A stretch of 16,917 nt of DNA from Rhodospirillaceae bacterium (GTDB lineage: Bacteria; Pseudomonadota; Alphaproteobacteria; SP197): the NCBI GenBank assembly GCA_018700655.1, contig JABIUG010000311.1, forward strand, positions 1-16,917, in the 5' to 3' direction. The position numbers and the translations under genes were made by a program. How positions within the stretch are numbered: position 1 is the stretch's first letter; each line of letters begins with the position of its first letter. Below are positions 7,056-15,259 of this stretch, one piece after another. The notes below the pieces were generated by a model. The model made no database searches. It was not told the DNA's origin and saw only the letters and a program-made list of their open reading frames with translations.

Positions 7056-7164
7056 GAAAATCCGTGTCGGCGGGTTTGGTCGCGCAGGATAGGTGAAGCA
7101 ACAACCTTCGTCGACGACGACGTGTTGCGTTTACGTGGGGCAGGAAAATGATCTAGATACAGGC
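7056..7164. promoter_or_regulatory. Divergent intergenic region between ispDF and the YpjD-like gene
   Basis: These 109 bases must hold the promoters of both divergent genes. The clearest element is the 10-base palindrome TCGTCGACGA (7108-7117) within a GAC/GTC-rich run. No convincing -35/-10 pair was found for ispDF. For the plus strand, only a weak TTTACG (7130-7135) with TAGATA (7154-7159) can be pointed to, which would place the transcript start almost at the ATG. A GTG at 7093 is an alternative upstream start for the plus-strand gene. Confidence 0.35.
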
Positions 7165-7965
7165 ATGGCATCACAAATCTGGCCCCACCTTGTTGTTCTG
7201 GCATTGTTGTTTCCGGCCGTAGTCGTCGGTCTGCTTAGCGACGCCCAACGTTCCGGCCCGTTCTGGTCGGCATTTGGCATCGCAGCCCTGGCTTCGACCG
7301 CCTGGACGGCTGCCCAGCTAGGCCCGTCGTGGAGCACCGGCTTTGCCGCCGCGTTGTGGCTGACAGTGGCCGCGAGTTTTGTGATCTTTCTGATCCTGTG
7401 TCTGGTGATGACCGAAATTCCTCGGCTTGGCGGCCTTCTCGCGCCCTATCTCGCGTTTCTGTCAGTCATCGCCGTCATCTGGAGTCAAGCACCGGCGCAG
7501 CCGACGAGCGATGGGATCGCGCTTGGATGGTTCGGCGTTCATATTGCGCTGTCGGTTGTCACCTACGTCTTTCTGACCCTCGCCGCCGTTTCCGGCGCAG
7601 CCGTCGTGCTGCAGGAACGTGCTCTGAAACGGCGTGCGCCAAGCCGGCTGACACGCCTGCTGCCGTCACTTGCCGACAGCGAGCAGCTTGAGTACCGGCT
7701 GCTCGGGGCGGGTGAAATTGTCCTGGCGGCAGGCATCGCAACAGGCATGGGCGCCCAATATGCAGCTGACGGCGGGCTGCTTGATTTCGGCCACAAGACT
7801 ATCCTGACGCTGGCCGCATTCGTCGTGATCGGCGCCCTGTTGCTGGCGCGAATACTGTGGGGCACGCGAGGACGACTGGCCGCACGTTACGTGCTGATCG
7901 GCTACCTTCTCGTGACGCTCGCCTATCCCGGCGTGAAGTTTGTCACCGACGTCCTGATGGGCTGA
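7165..7965 (+). CDS. YpjD/CcsA-like inner membrane protein (cytochrome c assembly family)
   Basis: The 266-residue protein is strongly hydrophobic, with about eight membrane segments (for example 8-24, 35-51, 58-81, 91-107, 121-149, 180-196, 212-231, 241-256). The pattern matches the YpjD/HemX branch of the CcsA family. That branch has a histidine in GWFGVHIALSVVTYVFL (H126), a short basic loop LQERALKRR (149-157), and a second histidine in FGHKTILTL (H210) before a GTRGR loop and an AYPGVKFV ending. The two histidines correspond to haem-ligand positions in CcsA-like proteins. The tryptophan-rich WWD motif of true CcsA/CcmF proteins is not seen. The precise function of YpjD proteins is unsettled. 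The ATG at 7165 is preferred because the protein then starts directly at its first membrane segment, but its Shine-Dalgarno is poor. GTG at 7093 would add 24 polar residues. It is divergent from ispDF and 74 bases before dusB. Confidence 0.8.
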   Translation: MASQIWPHLVVLALLFPAVVVGLLSDAQRSGPFWSAFGIAALASTAWTAAQLGPSWSTGFAAALWLTVAASFVIFLILCLVMTEIPRLGGLLAPYLAFLSVIAVIWSQAPAQPTSDGIALGWFGVHIALSVVTYVFLTLAAVSGAAVVLQERALKRRAPSRLTRLLPSLADSEQLEYRLLGAGEIVLAAGIATGMGAQYAADGGLLDFGHKTILTLAAFVVIGALLLARILWGTRGRLAARYVLIGYLLVTLAYPGVKFVTDVLMG

Positions 7966-7971
7966 TCCCGA

Positions 7972-8000
7972 TTGCCTTTTGCCTGATCCGGGCGTAAAAA
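7972..8000 (+). promoter_or_regulatory. Candidate sigma70-type promoter for the dusB-ntr operon
   Basis: TTGCCT (7972-7977) and TAAAAA (7995-8000) are 17 bases apart and each match the -35 and -10 consensus at 4 of 6 positions. They lie in the only AT-richer stretch before dusB, just after the YpjD-like gene. A direct repeat of CTGATCC (7962-7968 and 7983-7989) flanks and overlaps the element. No sigma54 -24/-12 element was found. The call is based on pattern only. Confidence 0.35.
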
Positions 8001-8021
8001 CTGCTCATTAATTGGGCAAAC

Positions 8022-8039
8022 ATGGCGCGTGCCAAATAA
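8022..8039 (+). other. Five-codon mini-ORF (MARAK) ending directly at the dusB start
   Basis: ATG GCG CGT GCC AAA TAA ends at 8039, and the dusB ATG starts at the next base in the same frame. No clear Shine-Dalgarno precedes dusB itself; the mini-ORF has only a weak GGG at 8014-8016. A terminating ribosome could re-initiate at dusB. Chance occurrence is quite possible for so short a frame. Confidence 0.25.
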
Positions 8040-9023
8040 ATGACCATTCAACTCGGTAACATCACTCTGGAGAACCGTGCGCTTCTGGCGCCGCTCTCGG
8101 GCATTACGGATGTCGCCTTCCGTCGCATCGCCCGCCGTCTCGGCGCAGGTCTGGTGTTTTCGGAAATGGTCGTGGGCAGCGAACTGTTGTCTGGCTCGCG
8201 CGAAGGCCTTCGCCGCGCGACCTTCAGTGATGACGAGGTCCCGATTGCGATTCAGCTCGCGGGTAACGAACCTCTGGCCATGGCTGAAGCAACACGTGTG
8301 GCCTGCGGCATGGGTGCCGAGATCATCGATATCAACATGGGTTGTCCGGCCAAGAAGGTCTGTAACGGCTACGCCGGCTCGGCGCTTATGCAGAAACTTA
8401 ATCTTGCGACACAAATCATTGAAAGTGTTGTCAAAAACTCTGAAGCGCCCGTCACACTGAAAATGCGCACCGGCTGGGACGAGCAGAACCGCAACGCCCC
8501 CGAACTGGCAAAGGCTGCCCAGGGCCTCGGGGTCGCGATGGTCACCGTTCACGGGCGTACACGCAACCAGCTCTATAACGGCCAGGCCGACTGGGCTTTC
8601 GTGCGCCGGGTCAAGGAAGCGATCACGATTCCACTCGTGATCAATGGCGATGTCGCCAGCCTCGCGGACGCTCGGCAAGCCCTTGATATCTCTGCTGCAG
8701 ACGCCGTCATGATCGGACGCGCCAGTCAGGGTCGCCCGTGGCTGGCCGGAGAAATTGGCGCCGGCCTCGAGGGCCGCGCCTACACCGTCCCCGAAGGTGA
8801 AGAACTCTGCGCCATCGTGCTGGAACACTTCGACGGCATCCTGAGCCATTACGGCTGTGTGCACGGCGTTCGCTGTTTCCGAAAACATTTCGCCTGGTAT
8901 GTTGAACCGTTTGCTCATGGACCAGCGGCACGCAAACGCCTGAACAGGCTGGAAGACCCCGGCGCGATCGCAACCGTGATTCGCGAGACCTTTTCCGGCG
9001 ACAACACAGCGCTGGCGGCATGA
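8040..9023 (+). CDS. dusB: tRNA-dihydrouridine synthase DusB (NifR3)
   Basis: DusB reduces specific uridines in tRNA to dihydrouridine using FMN. The 327-residue protein has the family start LAPLSGITDVAFRRIARRLG (16-35) and the catalytic cysteine C102 in NMGCPAKKV, followed by GYAGSALM. The FMN and tRNA-contact segments TLKMRTGW, TVHGRTRNQLYNGQADW and VINGDVAS come next, with GRASQGRPW near the end of the barrel. An in-frame TAA directly upstream fixes the start at 8040. In alphaproteobacteria this gene, historically nifR3, is classically the first gene of the ntrBC operon, as here. Its stop overlaps the ntrB start as ATGA (9020-9023). Whether DusB has any regulatory role in nitrogen control is not settled; its position may simply give shared expression. 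Confidence 0.96.
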   Translation: MTIQLGNITLENRALLAPLSGITDVAFRRIARRLGAGLVFSEMVVGSELLSGSREGLRRATFSDDEVPIAIQLAGNEPLAMAEATRVACGMGAEIIDINMGCPAKKVCNGYAGSALMQKLNLATQIIESVVKNSEAPVTLKMRTGWDEQNRNAPELAKAAQGLGVAMVTVHGRTRNQLYNGQADWAFVRRVKEAITIPLVINGDVASLADARQALDISAADAVMIGRASQGRPWLAGEIGAGLEGRAYTVPEGEELCAIVLEHFDGILSHYGCVHGVRCFRKHFAWYVEPFAHGPAARKRLNRLEDPGAIATVIRETFSGDNTALAA

Positions 9024-10135
9024 GTATCGTATCGCTCCAATCGGATGCTCAGGCCGCGATTTCGCTCGATGCATGGGAACTGCTCGACCGTCTCCCGGAC
9101 GCCATTCTGGTGGTCGAAACCGGCGGTGGCCCGGTGCTCTGGACCAATGCCGCAGCCGAAGAGCTTTTTGGGCTCGGCCGCACGCAGGTCAACGGGCGCT
9201 CGCTCGATCAACTCCTGGGAGCAGGTTCCACCCTGGCGGGGCTGTGCAATTCCATTGGTCCCGAGACCTGGTCGCTGCGCGAGCGCGCACTGCGCCTCAC
9301 CGGCAAGCCGCCGCTGAAAGAAGGGCTTTACGACGTTCAAATGACTCAGGACGGAACGGCTGGCGATGCGGTTGTCATCAGTCTGCGCGAACAGGGGCTG
9401 GGCGAGCGCCTCGAGGGGCTGACCCAAAATCGCGGGACCGTGCGTACGCTCTCGGGCCTGGCGGCGGCATTGGCCCATGAGGTCAAGAACCCGCTTTCGG
9501 GTATCCGTGGCGCTGCGCAGTTGCTCGAGACCGCTGTCCCGGCAGAAGACAGTGAACTGGCCCGACTGATCGCCGATGAGGTCGACCGGATCTGCGCACT
9601 ACTCGACCGCATGGAGGCATTTTCGGACCGTCACCCGATGCCGCGCAAACCTCTGAACATCCACGAGGTGCTCGATCATGTCGTTCGGCTCGGCAGGGCA
9701 GGTGCGGCCTCAGAACTCACCGTTGTCGAACGATACGACCCGTCCCTGCCGATGGTTGAAGGCAACCGGGATGCGCTGGTTCAGGTTTTTCTCAACCTCA
9801 TCAAGAATGCATCCGAAGCCTGCGGACCCGGCGGCACCATCACGGTCACGACGGCCTATGACGGAAGTATCCGGCATGGCGCGTCGCAGGGCGGCGGACA
9901 ACTCCTGCCGCTGACCGTGACGATCGCCGATGATGGTTCCGGCATACCGGAAAACCTGCGTGCCGACCTGTTCGAACCCTTCGTCAGCGGCAGTGAGACC
10001 CGCTCGGGGCTTGGCCTCTCGCTCGTCGCCAAGATCGTCGACGGCCATGGTGGTATCGTGACGGTCGAGAGCGAACCCGGTGCAACCGCCTTCCGGGTGG
10101 CGCTTCCTCTGGCCGGGAACGGGGCGGCGTCATGA
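9020..10135 (+). CDS. ntrB: Nitrogen regulation sensor histidine kinase NtrB (GlnL)
   Basis: NtrB is the cytoplasmic kinase/phosphatase that controls NtrC according to nitrogen status through a PII protein. The 371-residue protein has no membrane segment. An N-terminal PAS domain (about 17-125) is recognisable from LLDRLPDAILVVE and ILWTNAAAEELFG-like spacing. The dimerisation domain carries the phospho-accepting H153 in AAALAHEVKNPLSGIRG. The ATPase domain has the N box FLNLIKNASEA, the G1 box DDGSGIP and the G2 box SGLGLSLV. Length and order are typical. The start ATG overlaps the dusB stop by 4 bases and its own stop overlaps the ntrC start by 4 bases, so kinase and regulator are translationally coupled. 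No PII gene is in the window. Confidence 0.95.
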   Translation: MSIVSLQSDAQAAISLDAWELLDRLPDAILVVETGGGPVLWTNAAAEELFGLGRTQVNGRSLDQLLGAGSTLAGLCNSIGPETWSLRERALRLTGKPPLKEGLYDVQMTQDGTAGDAVVISLREQGLGERLEGLTQNRGTVRTLSGLAAALAHEVKNPLSGIRGAAQLLETAVPAEDSELARLIADEVDRICALLDRMEAFSDRHPMPRKPLNIHEVLDHVVRLGRAGAASELTVVERYDPSLPMVEGNRDALVQVFLNLIKNASEACGPGGTITVTTAYDGSIRHGASQGGGQLLPLTVTIADDGSGIPENLRADLFEPFVSGSETRSGLGLSLVAKIVDGHGGIVTVESEPGATAFRVALPLAGNGAAS

Positions 10136-11565
10136 ATCCCAGCCGCGTCCTGATTGCCGATGATGACCGTGCCGTGCGCCTGATCATGGAACGCGCCCTG
10201 CAGCGCGACGGCCACGAAACCCGCTCGACCGACAAGGCCGCAACCTTGTGGAGCTGGATCGATGAGGGCGAGGGCGATCTCGTAATCACCGATGTCATCA
10301 TGCCCGACGGTAACGGACTTGAGCTGCTGCCGCGGATCAACGCGCGGCGTCCTGAAATGCCGGTAATCGTGGTCAGTGCCCACAGCACTCTGATGACTGC
10401 GGTCAAGGCAGCCCAGAGCGGGGCCTATGACTATCTCGCGAAACCGTTCGACATCGACACCCTGTGCACGACCGTCGCGCGCGCCCTGGCTGATCCCCAC
10501 CAGCCGGTTCAAGAGCAGGGCGTCGATGAAGAAACGCCCCTGATCGTGGGTCGTTCTCCGGCAATGCAGGACATCTTTCGCGCCATAGGCCGACTGGCCT
10601 CGACCGATCTCACAGTGATGATCGAAGGAGAGTCCGGCAGTGGCAAGGAACTGGTCGCCAGAGCCCTGCACGATTATGGCCACCGCCGGGGCGGCCCCTT
10701 CGTTGCCGTCAACATGGCAGCGATCCCGCATGATCTGATCGAAAGTGAACTTTTTGGTCATGAGCGTGGCGCCTTCACCGGTGCGAGCCAGCGCCGCGAC
10801 GGCCGATTTGCCCAGGCACAGGGGGGCACGCTGTTCCTTGATGAAATCGGCGACATGCCGCCTGAAGCTCAAACCCGTCTGCTGCGCGTCCTTCAGGAAG
10901 GCGTCTTTGCTCCGATCGGCGCGCGCCAGACGATCAGGACCGATACGCGGATCATCGCCGCGACACATCGCGATCTCTCGGCCGCGATCCGCCAGGGGCG
11001 GTTTCGTGAGGATCTGTTCTACCGTCTCAATGTCGTTCCCATCAAAGTGCCCGCGCTGCGCGAGCGGCGCGAGGACATCGGGCTTCTTGCCCAACATTTC
11101 CTCCAGGCAGCGATGGATGCTGGCTTGCCTGTCAAAACCATCAGCCGGGACGGCATTGCGTTGCTGCGGGAACATGCCTGGCCCGGCAATGTGCGCGAAC
11201 TTGAAAATCTGGTGCGTCGCCTGGCAGCCCTGTGCGCCAATGACACGATCGGCGCCGACGATGTTGCCCAACACCTGACCCCGAACCGCAGTGCTACCCG
11301 CCGACAGAACGAAACACTTTCGCAAAGCATAGAAGGCCAGCTTCAGACCTATTTCGAGAACCACGGCGAGATGCTGCCCGCGCCAGGCCTCTATGACCGG
11401 ATGCTGCGTGAACTGGAACGTCCCTTGCTCGCGCTGACGCTCGATGCGACAGAAGGAAACCAACTCAAGGCGGCGGAAATCTTGGGGATCAACCGCAACA
11501 CCCTGCGCAAGAAACTGCGTGACCTCGACATCGAAGCGATTAGAGGACGAGGGGCCGGTCGATGA
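10132..11565 (+). CDS. ntrC: Nitrogen regulation response regulator NtrC, sigma54 activator
   Basis: NtrC is the enhancer-binding activator of sigma54 promoters for nitrogen assimilation genes. The 477-residue protein has a receiver domain (about 5-120) with phospho-accepting D54 in ITDVIMPDGNG. A complete AAA+ domain (about 145-370) shows Walker A GESGSGKE (166-173), the sigma54-contacting GAFTGA loop (213-218), Walker B FLDE with D237 and E238, and FREDLFYRLNVVPI carrying the arginine finger region. A C-terminal Fis-type helix-turn-helix is seen in NQLKAAEILGINRNTLRKKL. All motifs needed for ATPase-driven activation are present, in contrast to the neighbouring NtrX. It overlaps ntrB and ntrY by 4 bases each (ATGA). 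Phosphorylation by NtrB is expected from the family. Confidence 0.96.
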   Translation: MNPSRVLIADDDRAVRLIMERALQRDGHETRSTDKAATLWSWIDEGEGDLVITDVIMPDGNGLELLPRINARRPEMPVIVVSAHSTLMTAVKAAQSGAYDYLAKPFDIDTLCTTVARALADPHQPVQEQGVDEETPLIVGRSPAMQDIFRAIGRLASTDLTVMIEGESGSGKELVARALHDYGHRRGGPFVAVNMAAIPHDLIESELFGHERGAFTGASQRRDGRFAQAQGGTLFLDEIGDMPPEAQTRLLRVLQEGVFAPIGARQTIRTDTRIIAATHRDLSAAIRQGRFREDLFYRLNVVPIKVPALRERREDIGLLAQHFLQAAMDAGLPVKTISRDGIALLREHAWPGNVRELENLVRRLAALCANDTIGADDVAQHLTPNRSATRRQNETLSQSIEGQLQTYFENHGEMLPAPGLYDRMLRELERPLLALTLDATEGNQLKAAEILGINRNTLRKKLRDLDIEAIRGRGAGR

Positions 11566-13847
11566 CAGCCGTGCACGACACACCCAATAGCCACCGGCTG
11601 TTTCGCCAGATCAGGCTCTGGTCGAAACGCCAGGGTCTGGCACGCAAGCTCACGCTGCTGCTCGCCCTGGCGGCGACGATTTCGGGGTTTGTCACCTATG
11701 GCGCCCTGACCCGCTCAGGCCCCTTTGGCCCCGATACCGAGACAGTCATCGTCCTGCTAAACATCGATCTGGTGTTGCTGCTGGTTCTGGGTGCGGTCGT
11801 TGCGCGACGTCTCGTTGCGTTATGGTCGCAACGACGACGGGGGTTGACGGGTTCGCGCCTGCAGACCCGGCTGGTCGCGACCTTCAGTCTGGCCGCGATC
11901 GTACCGGCCATCCTGGTCGGGGTCTCATCAGCGTTGTTCTTTAACCTGGGTGTCGAGGCCTGGTTCAGCGAGCGCGTGCGCACCGCACTCGACCAATCGG
12001 CCGAGGTCGCACAGGCCTATCTCGATGAACATGCAAACAATCTGCGCTCCCATGTCCTGGCGATGAGCCGGGATCTCGACCGCGCCGGCCCCGCCTTGCT
12101 CGTGAGTGAGTTCAATCTCAGCCGCATGCTCGAAGCTCAGGCTGCCCTGCGTGAACTCTCCGAAGCGATCGTGTTCCGGGGTGATGGTCGAATATTGGGC
12201 CGGACATCGCTCAGTTTTTCGCTCGCACTTGCTCTGGAACCCATGCCCGAAGACCTTTTGATGCGGGCCGCACCGCAAACCGTAGTGATGCTGACGACCG
12301 AGGAGGACGACCGGGTTCGTGCACTGGTGGAATTGGAAACTGCACCCGACACTTACCTCTTTGTCGGCCGCCTGGTTGATCCCCTGGTGATTGGCCACAC
12401 CGACAGAGTTGTAGACGCGGTAGATGAGTTCCAGGTTCTCGAAGGGCGCCGTGACGATATTCAGATTGTCTTTACCCTGGTTTACGTGGTTGCAGCGCTG
12501 TTGTTGTTGTTTGTGGCGATCTGGTTGGCCATGCAATTCGCCTCGCGTCTTGTGGAACCGGTCACAGCACTGGCAGGCGCGGCCGAAAGGGTGCGCGCCG
12601 GCGATCTGACCGCACGGGTCGCCGATAGCCAGGGCAAAGACGAGCTTGGTTCCCTGAGCCGTGCATTCAACCGGATGACGGGCCAGCTTGCGACCCAACG
12701 CCAGGAACTGATCGAGGCCAACCGCCAGCTTGATTCCCGTCGACGTTTTACCGAATCGGTTCTTTTGGGCGTGAGTGCCGGCGTGATCGGCCTCGATGAC
12801 GGCGGCATTGTGGAACTGCCCAACAGACGCGCCCTGGAGTTGCTCGGCGTCACCTATCAGCATCTGGTCGGCTATCGTCTGGGCCAGGTCGTTCCCGAAC
12901 TTGCCGACCTGCTGGCCGAAGCAATGGAGGGCAGGGAAAACCGGGCATCGGACAATGTTGAACTCATCCGGGATGGTCATATGACCAACCTGACGGTGCG
13001 CATCAGCCTGGAGCGAGGCTCGGAATGGGCCGAAGACGAGTCGCAGGTCGAGTTCGGGCGTGGCGGCTATGTCGTCACCTTTGATGATGTCACGCCGTTG
13101 GTCGCCGCGCAGCGCAAGGCTGCCTGGGCCGATGTCGCACGCCGGATTGCACACGAGATCAAGAATCCACTGACGCCCATACAACTTTCAGCGGAACGCC
13201 TGAAACGCAAGTATCTCGCCCAGATCAGCGACTCACCCGAGATCTTCGAGGCCTGCACCGACACGATTGTCAGGCAGGTTGGCGACCTCAGGCATATTGT
13301 CGATGAATTCTCCAACTTTGCCCGGCTTCCGGCCCCGGAATTCGATCGCGAGGATGCCGTAGCCATGGTCGAAAACGCACTGACCCTCCAGGAAGTCAGC
13401 CAATCGGGCATTGCCTTTGAACGCAGTTACCCGGAATCACCGTTGCTGGTGACCTGCGACCGCCGCCAGATTGGCCAGGTCCTGAACAACCTGATCAAGA
13501 ACGCCATCGAAGCGATCGATCCTTCCACCGACCAACCTGACTCCAGGCAGGGGCTTGTGAGGGTGACGGTTGCCGAAGAAGGCGGGCATTGTATCATCCG
13601 GATCGTGGACAACGGGCGCGGATTGCCGCAGGTACCACGCGAAAAGCTCTTTGAGCCCTATGTAACGCATCGAGAGAAAGGCACCGGATTGGGACTGGCA
13701 ATCGCACACCGCATAGTCGGAGAGCACAGCGGCCAACTTGACCTTCAGGATAATCCTGATGGCGGCGCATGCGCATGTCTGACAATACCGCTCGATCACG
13801 GCACGCAAAACGGCCGCAGCGACGAGGAGATGTCTGGTGCAACATGA
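11562..13847 (+). CDS. ntrY: Membrane-bound sensor histidine kinase NtrY
   Basis: NtrY is the transmembrane kinase of the alphaproteobacterial NtrYX system, linked to nitrogen and redox/oxygen signalling. The 761-residue protein has three N-terminal membrane segments (about 30-50, 62-82, 105-128). A large extracytoplasmic region (about 130-300) follows, then a fourth membrane segment (about 302-324), a HAMP linker (about 325-380), a PAS-like domain (about 393-500) and the kinase core. The phospho-accepting residue is H531 in RRIAHEIKNPLTPIQLSAER. The ATPase domain has N box NNLIKNAIEA, G1 DNGRGLP and G2 GTGLGLAIAHRI. Length is typical. Its start overlaps the ntrC stop as ATGA and its end overlaps ntrX by 11 bases. 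The signal it senses cannot be told from the sequence. Confidence 0.95.
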   Translation: MTAVHDTPNSHRLFRQIRLWSKRQGLARKLTLLLALAATISGFVTYGALTRSGPFGPDTETVIVLLNIDLVLLLVLGAVVARRLVALWSQRRRGLTGSRLQTRLVATFSLAAIVPAILVGVSSALFFNLGVEAWFSERVRTALDQSAEVAQAYLDEHANNLRSHVLAMSRDLDRAGPALLVSEFNLSRMLEAQAALRELSEAIVFRGDGRILGRTSLSFSLALALEPMPEDLLMRAAPQTVVMLTTEEDDRVRALVELETAPDTYLFVGRLVDPLVIGHTDRVVDAVDEFQVLEGRRDDIQIVFTLVYVVAALLLLFVAIWLAMQFASRLVEPVTALAGAAERVRAGDLTARVADSQGKDELGSLSRAFNRMTGQLATQRQELIEANRQLDSRRRFTESVLLGVSAGVIGLDDGGIVELPNRRALELLGVTYQHLVGYRLGQVVPELADLLAEAMEGRENRASDNVELIRDGHMTNLTVRISLERGSEWAEDESQVEFGRGGYVVTFDDVTPLVAAQRKAAWADVARRIAHEIKNPLTPIQLSAERLKRKYLAQISDSPEIFEACTDTIVRQVGDLRHIVDEFSNFARLPAPEFDREDAVAMVENALTLQEVSQSGIAFERSYPESPLLVTCDRRQIGQVLNNLIKNAIEAIDPSTDQPDSRQGLVRVTVAEEGGHCIIRIVDNGRGLPQVPREKLFEPYVTHREKGTGLGLAIAHRIVGEHSGQLDLQDNPDGGACACLTIPLDHGTQNGRSDEEMSGAT
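13824..13829 (+). promoter_or_regulatory. Ribosome binding site fixing the GTG start of ntrX
   Basis: GAGGAG lies inside the end of ntrY, 7 bases before the GTG at 13837. The resulting N-terminus, MQHDILIVDDEADI, fits the NtrX family. The ATG at 13844 is in a different frame, so GTG is the only sensible start. Confidence 0.7.
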
Positions 13848-15249
13848 CATCCTGATCGTCGACGACGAAGCAGATATCCGCTCGGCACTGGCCGGCATTC
13901 TCGAAGACGAAGGGTTCAGCGTCCGCACGGCAGCCGAAGCCAATTCTGCCGACGTCGCCATCCAGTCGCGCATACCCACCCTGATCATCCTCGACATATG
14001 GCTGCAGGGAAGCGACCGCGACGGCATGGAATTGCTGGCGCAGTTTTCCGCTGAACATCCCGAAACCCCGGTCATCATGATCAGTGGCCACGGCAACATT
14101 GAAACGGCTGTCAGCGCGATCAAGGTCGGGGCCTACGATTTCATCGAAAAACCCTTTCAGGCCGACCGCTTACTGGTCCTCGTCAGACGCGCCATTGAGG
14201 CCGCCCAGTTACGTCGAGAGAACGAGGAACTCCGGCAAAAGACACAGGTTGAGGATGAACTGGTCGGTGATTCCACCGCCATCTCCCAGTTGCGCGGTGC
14301 GGTAAAGCGGGTCGCTCCGACCGGTAGTCGGGTGCTCATCACCGGGCCTGCGGGTGCAGGCAAGGAAGTCGTTGCGCGCCAGATCCATCGACTGTCGCAG
14401 CGCGCGAGCGGTCCCTTCGTCGTGATCAATGCGGCAACCATGGCGCCCGACCGGGTCGAGGTTGAACTATTCGGGACCGAGCGTGGCGCCACGGGAACGG
14501 ATTCAGCGCGCACGATGGGCATGTTCGAGCGCGCACATGCCGGCACGCTGCTGCTCGACAACGTCACCGACATGCCGCTGGAAACCCAGGGCAAGATCCT
14601 GCGCGCCTTGCAGGAACAGACCTTCTTCCGGGTTGGCGGCAATACCCCGGTGCAGGTCGATGTCCGCGTGATCGCGACGGCAAACCGGGAACTTGAGGTC
14701 GAGATCGCCGCCGGCAATTTTCGCGAGGATTTGTTTTACCGCCTCAATGTCGTGCCGATCCCGGTGCCGGCCTTGTCCGATCGACGCGAAGATGTTGCCC
14801 TGTTGTGTCACCATTTCATCGAACGCGCGGCCGAACAGCAGGGGCTGGCGGTTCGCACGATTGCCGACGACGCCATGGCCACATTGCAGGCTGCCGAGTG
14901 GCCCGGAAATGTGCGCCAGTTGCGCAATGTCATCGACTGGCTCTTGATCATGTCGCCCGGCGAGGGTGAGAGCGGGATCACCGCCGAGATGCTGCCTCCC
15001 GAGATTGCCTCGAACAGTTCCGTTCCGCTGCGCTCGCACGACGGTGCCGAAATGATGGCGATGTCGCTGCGCGAGGCGCGTGAAGTCTTCGAGCGGCAGT
15101 ACCTGACCTCGCAACTGCTACGCTTTGGCGGCAACATCTCGCGCACCGCGACGTTTGTCGGCATGGAACGTTCGGCTCTGCACCGCAAGCTGAAGACGCT
15201 GGGCATCGGCGACGACGACCGCCCGTCCGAGCGAAACAACCGGGCCTGA
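13837..15249 (+). CDS. ntrX: Response regulator NtrX with degenerate AAA+ domain
   Basis: NtrX is the partner regulator of NtrY. The 470-residue protein, starting with GTG, has a receiver domain (about 3-118) with acidic pair D9/D10 and phospho-accepting D53 in LIILDIWL. An AAA+ domain (about 140-370) and a C-terminal Fis-type helix-turn-helix (SRTATFVGMERSALHRKLK) follow. Walker A is present as GPAGAGK (170-176). The position of the sigma54-contacting GAFTGA loop reads GATGTD (217-222) with no length change, and Walker B reads LLLDN with N242 in place of the catalytic glutamate. Activation of sigma54 RNA polymerase is therefore unlikely, and ATP hydrolysis may be impaired. NtrX proteins of this class are known to lack a canonical GAFTGA and to act as sigma54-independent regulators. 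trkA follows after 10 bases. Confidence 0.94.
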   Translation: MQHDILIVDDEADIRSALAGILEDEGFSVRTAAEANSADVAIQSRIPTLIILDIWLQGSDRDGMELLAQFSAEHPETPVIMISGHGNIETAVSAIKVGAYDFIEKPFQADRLLVLVRRAIEAAQLRRENEELRQKTQVEDELVGDSTAISQLRGAVKRVAPTGSRVLITGPAGAGKEVVARQIHRLSQRASGPFVVINAATMAPDRVEVELFGTERGATGTDSARTMGMFERAHAGTLLLDNVTDMPLETQGKILRALQEQTFFRVGGNTPVQVDVRVIATANRELEVEIAAGNFREDLFYRLNVVPIPVPALSDRREDVALLCHHFIERAAEQQGLAVRTIADDAMATLQAAEWPGNVRQLRNVIDWLLIMSPGEGESGITAEMLPPEIASNSSVPLRSHDGAEMMAMSLREAREVFERQYLTSQLLRFGGNISRTATFVGMERSALHRKLKTLGIGDDDRPSERNNRA

Positions 15250-15259
15250 GGGGCAGGGC

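Noticed and set aside
8013..8035. Possible sigma54 (-24/-12) element around TTGGGC and TGGCGCGTGCCA before dusB
   Set aside because: The spacing between the GG and GC elements does not fit GG-N10-GC on either strand, and the short inverted repeat has only four-base arms.
9856..11583. Very long open frame on the minus strand across ntrB and ntrC (575 codons)
   Set aside because: It lies fully opposite well-supported genes, has no recognisable domain, and is expected from GC-rich codon bias on the coding strand.
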